In this document: in pieces, positions 1-6,338 of the stretch
How the letters are laid out: the number at the start of each line of letters is the position of its first letter
How positions within the stretch are numbered: the first letter of the stretch is position 1
Assembly: GCA_030642325.1 (NCBI GenBank)
Contig: DAOWNY010000023.1
Location: forward strand, 1 to 13,128
Source of the DNA: Deltaproteobacteria bacterium
Lineage (GTDB): Bacteria > Desulfobacterota > DAOWNY01
DNA length: 13,128 nucleotides
Direction of reading: 5' to 3'
The notes under the pieces: model-generated
The model's input: the letters and a program-made list of their open reading frames with translations, nothing else
What the model was told of the DNA's origin: nothing
The model's database searches: none
Program-made: the position numbers and the translations under genes

Positions 1-78
1 ATAGGAAAGAACGATTAATTGGAATTAGATCGGCAGATGTAACGAGATCAAACGGATGTTGAATGGTTTCATGCAAAA

Positions 79-113
79 GCCAACACCTGATAGCTAATAC
101 CTGACCGCACAAG
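79..113. repeat. Heptamer-periodic repeat tract
   Basis: The sequence reads as consecutive 7-mers GCCAACA, CCTGATA, GCTAATA, CCTGACC, GCACAAG. The period of seven and the recurring NCTRA core resemble tracts further along the window (3763-3790, 3822-3856, 3958-3978). It lies outside genes. Short heptameric intergenic repeats are known in several bacterial groups; their function is not established. Confidence 0.5.
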
Positions 114-184
114 GTCGAAAAATTTCAGATTTACCGAGGGGCATACCGGGACTTTGCAATGTCTCAATAAATGCAGGATGGGGG

Positions 185-213
185 TTGACTGTTACGTAAG
201 GGCTCTCTATACT
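185..213 (+). promoter_or_regulatory. Sigma-70-type promoter
   Basis: A -35 box TTGACT (185-190) and a -10 box TATACT (208-213) are separated by exactly 17 bp. Transcription would start near 220, leaving a leader of about 410 nt before the nucleotidyltransferase start at 630. The leader contains short inverted repeats (271-275/306-310 and 293-299/319-325). Confidence 0.5.
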
Positions 214-629
214 ATACTGAAATTGCCGGAATTTGCGCAAATCCATTTTGATAAAGTGACTCTACGAAACAAGCCGGGCTATCTTCCCGCAACCGTAATT
301 CCCCTGGCTTATTGATATATTACGGGATCTTGAGCGAAATGGATTTACCGACTAAGTAAAATATGACTGTAATCAAAGCCTGTGAGACTGTCCGAGTACA
401 AAATGCTGCCTGCGATCGGCTGCAAATTTCGGAACTTTAAAAAGATGCTTTTTTACCTCACATGCGCTATAATGCAAATTTTTGACATCGCAAAAAGCCC
501 TTTTGCGGGACTCGGAGGAATTTGCTATCAACGTGAAAACAATACTCTCTATGATCAACACGAGAGCAGATCTCTCTTGCTAAAAAATGATGGATCGATT
601 AAAACTATAAAAAAACCGGGGGAAAGGCT

Positions 630-1373
630 ATGAAGGTACTGATTTTGAGTGCTGGTCAGGGACGGCGACTACTGCCCCTTACCGCTAAATCTCCAAAATG
701 CATACTACCCGTTCTCGGACGTTCTATAATTGAGTGGCAGATTGATGGATTGTTCACCCTGGGCATTGATCAGGTAACAGTTGTTGTAGGCTACGGAGCC
801 GATCAGGTCGAGCGGCTTTTGATAAAACGCTACGGGGCAAATTGCGTAAAGATTCTCTATAATCCTGCTTTTGCCGAAACAGACAACCTCGTTAGTTGTT
901 GGGCGGCACGCGAGGAAATGAACGATGATTTTATCCTGATGAACGGTGATACATTGTTCGAGGTATCGGTTGTACAGCGATTACTTAAAAAACCTGTCGG
1001 GCCGGTAACCGTGACGATCGATCATAAAAATACCTACAATGCCGATGACATGAAAGTGACCCTGGATGAAAAAAGACTCATCAACATAGGCAAGGAACTT
1101 GAGCCCGATGAAACTGACGCTGAATCCATAGGCATCATTCTTTTTAGGGGCGAAGGTCCTGCCTTGTTCCGTGCGGCCCTCGAAAAAGCCCTGGATAACC
1201 CTTCGGCTCGCAAAAAATGGTATTTGTCCGTGATACGTGAAATGTCCAGGTCAATGCCGGTTTGGACATGCTCGGTTGCAGGCCTGAACTGGTGTGAAAT
1301 CGATTACCCTGCGGATTTGAAGAGCGCTGAAGACATGTTGAAAGAATTTACAAAAAAAAAGAATGGCGGGTAG
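630..1373 (+). CDS. Nucleotidyltransferase, sugar-phosphate or phosphocholine cytidylyltransferase type
   Basis: This 247-residue cytoplasmic protein is an NTP transferase of the GlmU/LicC superfamily. Such enzymes activate a phosphorylated sugar, inositol or choline with an NTP, releasing pyrophosphate. The N-terminal signature LSAGQGRRLLPLT (residues 6-18) with K23 in SPKCILPVLG binds the nucleotide. MNGD (104-107) supplies a metal-binding Asp, and EIDYPADL (223-230) is the usual C-terminal metal and substrate motif. The segment around residues 78-93 (ETDNLVSCWAA) resembles phosphocholine cytidylyltransferases, but the substrate cannot be fixed from sequence. The ATG at 630 follows a purine-rich GGGGGAAAGG at a plausible distance. 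It converges with a second nucleotidyltransferase gene. Length is normal for a single-domain enzyme. Confidence 0.8.
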   Translation: MKVLILSAGQGRRLLPLTAKSPKCILPVLGRSIIEWQIDGLFTLGIDQVTVVVGYGADQVERLLIKRYGANCVKILYNPAFAETDNLVSCWAAREEMNDDFILMNGDTLFEVSVVQRLLKKPVGPVTVTIDHKNTYNADDMKVTLDEKRLINIGKELEPDETDAESIGIILFRGEGPALFRAALEKALDNPSARKKWYLSVIREMSRSMPVWTCSVAGLNWCEIDYPADLKSAEDMLKEFTKKKNGG

Positions 1374-1460
1374 GTTCGTCCCCGGTCGATGGTTAAAGCC
1401 CCCCGGAAGGCTGTCCGAGTATAGGCTTAATCGTGAAAGCGAAAATTTCGAGGGCAACAG
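1374..1460. other. Short convergent intergenic gap
   Basis: This gap separates two converging genes. It holds no strong terminator hairpin, only a weak AGCC/GGCT pairing and an 11-bp near-palindrome CGAAAATTTCG at 1440-1450. The 11-mer CTGTCCGAGTA at 1411-1421 also occurs at 388-398 in the same orientation, on the other side of the upstream gene. Confidence 0.4.
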
Positions 1461-2273
1461 TCAAAGATCCCGGTCTACTACTATATCCTCGACAAGGCGC
1501 CAGTCGCTGACCCTGTCCACATCAATGGCTGCTTCAGGGAAAGGCAATACGACCGCTCTTACCTCAAGATCCATACGCCTTGATATCCTGTTCAAGCCTT
1601 CGACAAGAGACAGTCTCCCCAGCAAATAGCGGAGCATAACCGTCCAGCCTATGGCTGTTATCATGTGCCATGGTTTTTTGCGATTGCTTTCAACTTTCTG
1701 CCAGAACTCCGCTGCCCTGCGTGATCGAGGAGTCAAAAAGGCAAATAGATTGCAAGAGCAAAATCTGCCGTCACGCAATCTGGTAGCAGTCCTTATAGTC
1801 TCCGGATATACGCGCATGACCCGTTCATGAGATGTGAGACCAACGACGACGTCACAAGCGGTTGTACGTGCCTCACGACAAAAATAGTCAACGATTTCGG
1901 CGCGCAAGAGTGCATGATCGGAAGTGGTGACAAGTACTGGAACATTGTGGGGAAGCAAGGTCAGCACATGGTAAGCGCTTGAACTCGGGGTTGCCTGATT
2001 CTGTATCCATCTGATTTTTCCCGATTTAATGAGGTTATGCAGTTCAGGTTCTTGGGCAACCAGGGCTTGAGAGGGCCCGCACACAACAAGGGAATTAATT
2101 TCACGGGCATCGCTAAGGGAGTCCAGCACGCGCAACAACATGGGTCTTCCTCCCACAGGGACAAAGGACTTGCAGGGAACGCCGGCTTCCCGGGCCACAG
2201 GATCACTGATCCCGCGGTCGGCTGCGAGCACTACTCCGGTAAAGGCTTTAGAAGTCGTTTCCATAAAATTCAT
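1461..2273 (-). CDS. MobA-like nucleotidyltransferase family protein
   Basis: A 270-residue protein with a variant NTP-transferase fold. The nucleotide-binding loop (residues 13-43) reads VVLAADRG then, after an insertion, KSFVPVGGRPML, so it lacks the compact GxGTRM spacing of MobA or GlmU. TTSDHALL (residues 116-123) supplies the metal Asp. The rest (MITAIGWT, AAIDVDRVSDWRLVED near the C terminus) fits a full-length family member. I recognise the family as MobA-like but cannot name the substrate. The ATG at 2273 is chosen because CCAGG lies just upstream of it; the frame also has a GTG at 2279 and an ATG at 2264. It follows the GNAT-like gene on the same strand after about 80 bp, so the two are probably co-transcribed. 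Confidence 0.7.
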   Translation of the reverse strand: MNFMETTSKAFTGVVLAADRGISDPVAREAGVPCKSFVPVGGRPMLLRVLDSLSDAREINSLVVCGPSQALVAQEPELHNLIKSGKIRWIQNQATPSSSAYHVLTLLPHNVPVLVTTSDHALLRAEIVDYFCREARTTACDVVVGLTSHERVMRVYPETIRTATRLRDGRFCSCNLFAFLTPRSRRAAEFWQKVESNRKKPWHMITAIGWTVMLRYLLGRLSLVEGLNRISRRMDLEVRAVVLPFPEAAIDVDRVSDWRLVEDIVVDRDL

Positions 2274-2354
2274 TCGCACCTGGTGAAGAAATGTCGAAAG
2301 GGCTGAGCGGTTTTGAGGAGTTTTATCCCTGCAAACTGAGTGTTCAGACAGATT

Positions 2355-3527
2355 TCAGACCAATTTTTTTCCGTAGATTCGATATCGTTTGTATACTGTG
2401 CCACCGATGGATTCGATGATGTTTCGCATCGCTATGTTGTCTTCGAGTATCCAGGACATCTCCACTTCGCGGATGCCGCGCCTTGCTGCGGAGGCACGCA
2501 CGGCATCTATGATCATAAAGGCGAGCGCGGACCCCAGCAGGCTGTCTTGATAGCGCCGGCATACTCCAATAAGGGGGACTCTTGCCGATTTGGGGTGAGC
2601 CAGCTTAAGATGCCACAGCAACTTCAGCCAGCCGAACGGGAAAAGCCGTCCATTAAGATCTCTAATAACTTCATTAATGTTTGGGAGCACCACTATCATG
2701 GCCGCGGCGGTTCCTTGTACTTCTGCAATCTGCACGAATTCCTCATCCACCAAGAGCTTGATATCTTGACCCAGATGTTTGAATTCCGCCCTCGTGAACG
2801 GGATAAAGCCCCAGTTTTGGGACCAGGCATCTTCGAAAATACCCTGCAGAATCTCCAGCTCTTCGGAGAAACGGGACTTGCGCAACGGCCGGACGAGTAC
2901 ATCTTGTGTCGCTCTTTCCATGAGCTTCTGTACAAAGGAGGGCAAAGCAAAGTCGGTATGAACGAGATAAGCGAGAAGATCCTTTTCTTTGCGATAGCCC
3001 TGCTCCTCGATCCGTGAACCGTAATATGGACGTGCATGGCCCATCATAATTGAAGGGTGGGTATTGAATCCTTCTACCAGCAATCCACATTCCTGGTTTA
3101 TAGACAGATTGAAGGGGCCGAGGATACGGCGTATGCCCTTGCTGCGGAGCCATTCCTCGGCAATGTCTGTGAGGGCCTGAAACGTCTCGGCATCGTCTTC
3201 AGCCTCCAACATTCCGAAAAAACCGGTGGCGTCTTGATGGCGTTGGATATGAAGTTCATCCACTTGGGCGCTGATTCTGCCCACCAGCCTTGTTCCACGG
3301 CAAGCAATCCAGGAACAGTATTGTGCGTGTGCGAAATAAGGATTACGCGGGGAGAGGTGCTTACGTCGCTCAATGAGAAGGGGTGGAACCCACACCGGGT
3401 CATCGGCATATATGGACCACGGGACACGGATAAAACGACGCAAAGCGTGCCGCCCCTCCACTCGGTCGATCTTAAGCGATAAGTTGTGTCTTTTTTTCTG
3501 AATTAGGAATTGGGTAAAAGGGTTCAA
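2355..3527 (-). CDS. GNAT-fold acyltransferase, possible bacterial ceramide synthase-like protein
   Basis: A 390-residue soluble protein. Visible blocks are RRFIRVPWSIYADDPVWVPP (residues 30-49), GPFNLSINQECGLLVEGF (137-154), and a C-terminal acetyltransferase-like end (EMSWILEDNIAMRNIIESIGG) of the kind seen at the end of GNAT domains. The first blocks are typical of a family of large GNAT-like proteins (YghO-like) that I believe includes the bacterial ceramide synthase of Caulobacter, which N-acylates a sphingoid base. That function is an inference; no serine palmitoyltransferase or ceramide reductase gene is in the window. The start is uncertain: the frame opens after a TAA and the first conventional candidate is TTG at 3527, without a clear ribosome site and inside a GGCTAAA/AGCTCAA repeat. 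A GTG at residue 24 is an alternative. It leads a probable two-gene unit with the downstream nucleotidyltransferase. Confidence 0.65.
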   Translation of the reverse strand: MNPFTQFLIQKKRHNLSLKIDRVEGRHALRRFIRVPWSIYADDPVWVPPLLIERRKHLSPRNPYFAHAQYCSWIACRGTRLVGRISAQVDELHIQRHQDATGFFGMLEAEDDAETFQALTDIAEEWLRSKGIRRILGPFNLSINQECGLLVEGFNTHPSIMMGHARPYYGSRIEEQGYRKEKDLLAYLVHTDFALPSFVQKLMERATQDVLVRPLRKSRFSEELEILQGIFEDAWSQNWGFIPFTRAEFKHLGQDIKLLVDEEFVQIAEVQGTAAAMIVVLPNINEVIRDLNGRLFPFGWLKLLWHLKLAHPKSARVPLIGVCRRYQDSLLGSALAFMIIDAVRASAARRGIREVEMSWILEDNIAMRNIIESIGGTVYKRYRIYGKKLV

Positions 3528-3578
3528 GGCTAAAAGCTCAATATCACATGAATGTTAAGGGTCTGTTATGAAATAAGG

Positions 3579-3750
3579 TAACTACTGGATTCAGGAATTC
3601 AGAACCGTGTAGATGCGTATAATAATTACTACATAATAAAATAGAAGTCAAAAAAAAATGGCAACTACTCAAGAGGCAGTAATCGGAATCCAGCCTTTTG
3701 ATAATAAAAAATATTGCATCTATTCTAATGTAAGTATAAAATGGTAGTTA
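3579..3750. repeat. Set of inverted repeats, possible decayed small element
   Basis: TAACTAC (3579-3585) is inverted as GTAGTTA (3744-3750). Inside, TAGATGC (3610-3616) is inverted as GCATCTA (3716-3722), and CTGGATTC (3585-3592) as GAATCCAG (3686-3693). The last two pairs cross each other, so they do not make one simple hairpin. A degraded miniature element is possible, but no target duplication or transposase was seen. Confidence 0.2.
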
Positions 3751-3762
3751 TTAGTGTGTCCG

Positions 3763-3856
3763 TTCACAGTTTACAGTTAACTATTGGTAAAATTCAGGCT
3801 AAGATCTAGCTATGATCTGAATTGAGCGGTTAGCCTTTAGCAGTTAGCTATTAGCC
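3763..3856. repeat. Heptamer-periodic repeats
   Basis: One run reads TTCACAG, TTTACAG, TTAACTA, TTGGTAA (3763-3790). A clearer run reads TTGAGCG, GTTAGCC, TTTAGCA, GTTAGCT, ATTAGCC (3822-3856), each unit sharing an NTTAGCN core in strict 7-bp register. The segment between them contains AATTCAG/CTGAATT and GATC/GATC pairings. Confidence 0.6.
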
Positions 3857-3957
3857 AAAATGATCACATGATGTTTTGCTATTACAAACTTTCACCCATT
3901 GGGGTGTTATTTCAAGCTGCCGTAATACCTCGGCCTTTCAAAACTAAACGTTTGTGT

Positions 3958-3978
3958 GCTGACAGCTGATCGCTCAAC
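3958..3978. repeat. Heptamer repeat, opposite orientation
   Basis: Three successive 7-mers, GCTGACA, GCTGATC and GCTCAAC, share a GCTNA-like core. This is the reverse-complement sense of the TTAGC-type units at 3822-3856. Confidence 0.45.
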
Positions 3979-4186
3979 TTAGGTATGAATTCTTCTTTTG
4001 AAGATTTAGACGCCTCGAACAATTTAAAAAAACTAATTCCGGAATTGGAATCGAGATCAAACATGTTTTTACATCGTTATAAAATTAATTTCATTGAAAA
4101 ACCGTGAACGGTTATTCGTTAGTACTCCAATCATTTCCACCAATGGCATCATATTATGACCGGCTCAACTGTTACCGGAATCATTT

Positions 4187-4201
4187 TAAGGAGAAATCAT
4201 T
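4187..4201 (+). promoter_or_regulatory. Shine-Dalgarno site pointing to an ATT start codon
   Basis: TAAGGAG (4187-4193) is a strong ribosome site. Its first three bases are an in-frame TAA, so the frame opens right there. Five bases later is ATT (4199-4201). No ATG, GTG or TTG occurs in frame until TTG at 4220, which is 26 bases from the site and too far. The start is therefore probably ATT, or the base was once ATG and is a mutation or a sequencing error. Confidence 0.55.
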
Positions 4202-5167
4202 AACAACCATTTCCCCATATTGTTAGCTGAAGATAATCCTGTTTCAAGAAAAATGGTTGAAAAAAACCTTCTTAAAGCGGGATATGAGGTTATTTCCGTG
4301 GAAAATGGATGCAAAGCATGGGAGTTGTTCCGGAAAAGGTTTTTTCCCATCATTATTACAGACTGGATGATGCCCGAAATGAACGGCCTGGAATTGTGCA
4401 GGGCAATCAGAGGAGATACTTCCAGAGGTTATGTCTTTATTATTATTCTAACATCAAATGATTCCAAAGATGACATTGTCTCGGGGCTGGAAGCGGGAGC
4501 AGATGATTATTTGACCAAACCCCCTGATCCTGCCGAACTGATCGCCCGAATCAAAACAGGCACAAGAATACTTAACCTGGAAAAATCCCTCAAAGAGGCA
4601 AATGAGGAGATCAAAGTCCTATCCATCACCGACCCCCTCACGGGGACCTACAATAGAGCCTACCTGACCAAACATCTTCCATGCGAAATCAAGAGGGCAG
4701 GGAGATATATGCATCCGTTTTCCCTGATTTTATGTGACATTGATTACTTTAAGAATGTAAATGATACCCATGGGCACCAGGCCGGAGATCTGGTTTTGAA
4801 AAACTTTGCTTTGACTATCAAAAAATATATACGACACGGCATAGATTGGATTGCCCGTTATGGGGGTGAAGAATTCATAATCGTACTTCCTGAAACTGAT
4901 ATCGACGGTGCCTGCTGTCTATCCGAAAGGCTTCGCAATGCCGTTTCCAGGGAAACAGTTACGGTGGATAATAAAAAAATTCGCATCACCGCAAGCTTTG
5001 GGATAACAACTTTTGATCCTGAGACATCCGATAAAAAAATCTCACAGGATGACATGATCAAACAAGCAGACAAATATCTCTACCAGGCAAAAGAGGAAGG
5101 AAGAAACAGGGTAGTATCCGGGACTAAGCCGTCAAAAAGCAATCTTGACGAAAAAAAGGTATTTTAG
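4199..5167 (+). CDS. Response regulator with receiver and GGDEF domains (diguanylate cyclase)
   Basis: A protein of about 322 residues, cytoplasmic, predicted to make cyclic di-GMP from two GTP when phosphorylated. Numbered from the ATT start, the receiver domain has the acidic pair E11/D12, phospho-acceptor D55 in ITDWMMP, T85 and K107 (TKPP). A short helical linker (about 127-141) leads to a GGDEF domain with DPLTGTYNR (145-153), DIDYFKNVND (180-189) and the active-site GGEEF (222-226), so catalysis looks intact. The product-inhibition I-site RxxD is not at its normal place: the four residues are HGID, with Arg shifted by one. Starting at ATT restores the beta-1 strand HFPILLAEDN; starting at the TTG at 4220 would cut it. 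No partner histidine kinase is present, so its input is unknown. Confidence 0.85.
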   Translation: MNNHFPILLAEDNPVSRKMVEKNLLKAGYEVISVENGCKAWELFRKRFFPIIITDWMMPEMNGLELCRAIRGDTSRGYVFIIILTSNDSKDDIVSGLEAGADDYLTKPPDPAELIARIKTGTRILNLEKSLKEANEEIKVLSITDPLTGTYNRAYLTKHLPCEIKRAGRYMHPFSLILCDIDYFKNVNDTHGHQAGDLVLKNFALTIKKYIRHGIDWIARYGGEEFIIVLPETDIDGACCLSERLRNAVSRETVTVDNKKIRITASFGITTFDPETSDKKISQDDMIKQADKYLYQAKEEGRNRVVSGTKPSKSNLDEKKVF

Positions 5168-5209
5168 ATCTACCCTTTACTTAAAAAAATTCCTGTGGGA
5201 TACAACTCA

Positions 5210-5241
5210 TTTGAAAATGAAAACCGGGTTTCATTTTCAAA
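5210..5241 (+). terminator. Hairpin after the diguanylate cyclase gene
   Basis: Perfect 13-bp arms TTTGAAAATGAAA (5210-5222) and TTTCATTTTCAAA (5229-5241) flank a 6-base loop. It lies about 40 bp after the stop codon. No T-run follows on the plus strand, so it may protect the 3' end or be a weak terminator. Confidence 0.45.
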
Positions 5242-5349
5242 AAAGACTGCTTCTTTATTATCGCCTCGTTTAAATGATATATGAGATGGAACATAATATA
5301 CAGACAGACACCTGCTCTTGCTACCCCCGGCATAAAAACAGACTGCAAT

Positions 5350-5392
5350 AAAATCAGGTAATCGTTAACGGCTACCTGATTTTTCCCTTTTT
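5350..5392. terminator. Possible bidirectional terminator between converging genes
   Basis: Arms AAAATCAGGTA (5350-5360) and TACCTGATTTT (5373-5383) enclose a 12-base loop, followed on the plus strand by TTCCC and a T-run. On the minus strand the same hairpin ends in TTTT, so it can serve both the diguanylate cyclase transcript and the cyclophilin transcript. The cyclophilin stop codon (5365-5367) lies in the loop. Confidence 0.6.
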
Positions 5393-6015
5393 TCATCAAT
5401 TCGGATAATTTCTAATTTCTGTATGATTACATTTTCCCGGGGTCGATTCCCCGCTGCTGTTTTGACCCTTCCAATTTTATCCACCACACCCTGACCTTCT
5501 ACCACCTGTCCAAAAATGGTATGCCGATGGTTTAGCCATGGAGTAGGTTTGTGGGTAATGAAAAATTGACTGCCATTTGTATCGGGGCCGGCATTAGCCA
5601 TTGCCAGGCGACCGGGACAATCAAAATTTAAATCAGGATTGAATTCATCCTTAAACTTATATCCCGGACCTCCCGTTCCATCTCCCTTTGGATCACCTCC
5701 CTGGATCATGAAACCAGGAATCACCCTATGAAAAATAAGGCCATCATAAAACCTTCTTTTTTCCTTGTTGCCGGTTTTAGGATCAATCCACTCTTTGGTT
5801 CCCTCTGCCAAGCCAATAAAATAGGCAGTGGTGACAGGGGTTTCCTTTTCATATAAAAGGCAGGTAATGTTGCCCAGACTAGTATGAAAAACAGCATAAC
5901 ATCCGGGCTCCAGTACAACTCTTTCTTCCTTTTTATCGGCACAGCAGTTAAGGCTGCAAATGGTAAAAGAGAAAAAAAGTAAAACAAACATGGTTTTTAA
6001 AATTTTTCCCAACAT
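5365..6015 (-). CDS. Cyclophilin-type peptidyl-prolyl cis-trans isomerase, exported
   Basis: A 216-residue protein that catalyses cis-trans isomerisation of Xaa-Pro bonds. Residues 1-24 form a signal sequence (LKTMFVLLFFSFTICSLNCC). The Cys pair at 24-25 could be a lipidation site, but the lipobox is poor. The cyclophilin domain follows at about 40-206, with FHRVIPGFMIQGGD (95-108; catalytic R97, with F102 and Q105), NGSQFFIT (147-154), and W160 and H165 in WLNHRHTIFG. The key active-site residues are all present, so it should be active in the periplasm or at a membrane surface. The ATG at 6015 is supported by GGGAGG five bases upstream. It is divergent from the nifA-type gene and shows no functional link to it. 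Confidence 0.9.
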   Translation of the reverse strand: MLGKILKTMFVLLFFSFTICSLNCCADKKEERVVLEPGCYAVFHTSLGNITCLLYEKETPVTTAYFIGLAEGTKEWIDPKTGNKEKRRFYDGLIFHRVIPGFMIQGGDPKGDGTGGPGYKFKDEFNPDLNFDCPGRLAMANAGPDTNGSQFFITHKPTPWLNHRHTIFGQVVEGQGVVDKIGRVKTAAGNRPRENVIIQKLEIIRIDEKREKSGSR

Positions 6016-6210
6016 AAAACCTCCCTATTTAATTTATTTTCGGCTGAAATGGGAAGCCAGGGAAAACCCCTTCTCCCCCACATTCACCCCACCAAGAAAA
6101 ATATACTATAATAATTACTATTTTTTACAAATATCAGGTGGAAGTTGTCAAGGAAAATTTGTTAACTATCGGTTTATTGATGACCTTTAAATATACTTTT
6201 TCCCCCATGT

Positions 6211-6234
6211 TTGAGCATTTGCTTTCCTGCTCAA
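6211..6234. promoter_or_regulatory. Operator-like dyad upstream of the first nifA-type gene
   Basis: TTGAGCA and its exact inverse TGCTCAA are separated by 10 bases, placing the half-sites about two helical turns apart. The dyad ends 23 bp before the -35 box of the promoter at 6258, a position suited to an activator or autoregulator. It is not the TGT-N10-ACA site of classical NifA. Confidence 0.4.
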
Positions 6235-6257
6235 TCTAAATTTCCCATTGATTTGGA

Positions 6258-6286
6258 TTGACTTTTTTTAATATTTATCCTACGAT
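6258..6286 (+). promoter_or_regulatory. Sigma-70-type promoter of the first nifA-type gene
   Basis: TTGACT (6258-6263) and TACGAT (6281-6286) have a 17-bp spacer. The predicted start near 6293 gives a leader of about 45 nt. The -10 box is part of a tandem repeat TACGATTTAG/TATGATTTAG (6281-6300) and of an inverted repeat that closes at 6322, so a repressor could sit over it. Confidence 0.5.
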
Positions 6287-6338
6287 TTAGTATGATTTAG
6301 TTAGTCAACATACAAAATCGTATTTTATCAGGTTAACT

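Larger units (their letters stand above)
1..629. other. Gene-free region upstream of the first nucleotidyltransferase
   Basis: I see no convincing gene here. The longest open frame (GTG at 382 to a stop at 631-633) overlaps the next start but has no recognisable domain, no ribosome site and a low-complexity composition. The region holds a period-7 repeat tract (79-113), a good sigma-70-type promoter (185-213), a 12-bp perfect palindrome ATTTGCGCAAAT at 231-242, and inverted repeats at 271-275/306-310 and 293-299/319-325 that could fold in a transcript leader. I tried to match known riboswitch cores and could not. Confidence 0.6.
3528..4198. other. Long AT-rich intergenic region with repeats and palindromes
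   Basis: No gene could be supported here. The region separates the minus-strand lipid-type genes from the plus-strand diguanylate cyclase. It contains heptamer-periodic tracts (3763-3790, 3822-3856, 3958-3978), several inverted repeats between 3579 and 3750, an inverted pair AATTCAG/CTGAATT (3791-3797/3817-3823), the palindromes AATTCCGGAATT (4035-4046) and AAACATGTTT (4059-4068), and the tight dyad AACCGT-GA-ACGGTT (4100-4113) about 85 bp before the next gene. The last could be an operator. I found no clear -35/-10 pair. Confidence 0.55.
6016..6338. other. Divergent intergenic region between cyclophilin and nifA-type genes
   Basis: This AT-rich stretch has no gene. The end near 6015 holds the cyclophilin ribosome site; AT-rich boxes around 6100-6130 could form its minus-strand promoter, but the match is weak. 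Toward 6339 it carries a dyad (6211-6234), a sigma-70-type promoter (6258-6286), tandem decamers (6281-6300) and an inverted repeat TACGATTT/AAATCGTA (6281-6288/6315-6322). Confidence 0.6.

Noticed and set aside
220..629. c-di-GMP, cobalamin or TPP riboswitch
   Set aside because: None of the conserved cores of these classes could be matched to the leader.
382..633. Open frame of 83 codons overlapping the first nucleotidyltransferase start
   Set aside because: GTG start without a ribosome site, no recognisable domain, and a composition like the surrounding non-coding DNA. The four-base overlap with the next gene alone is not enough.
2340..3017. Plus-strand open frame of 225 codons
   Set aside because: Antisense to the GNAT-like gene, which has clear conserved blocks; the plus-strand translation has none.
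3528..4198. CRISPR array
   Set aside because: The repeats are 7-bp periodic and degenerate, with no identical 25-40 bp repeats or regular spacers.
4220..4222. TTG as the start of the diguanylate cyclase
   Set aside because: It is too far from the Shine-Dalgarno site and removes most of the first receiver strand. It remains the fallback if ATT is not used.
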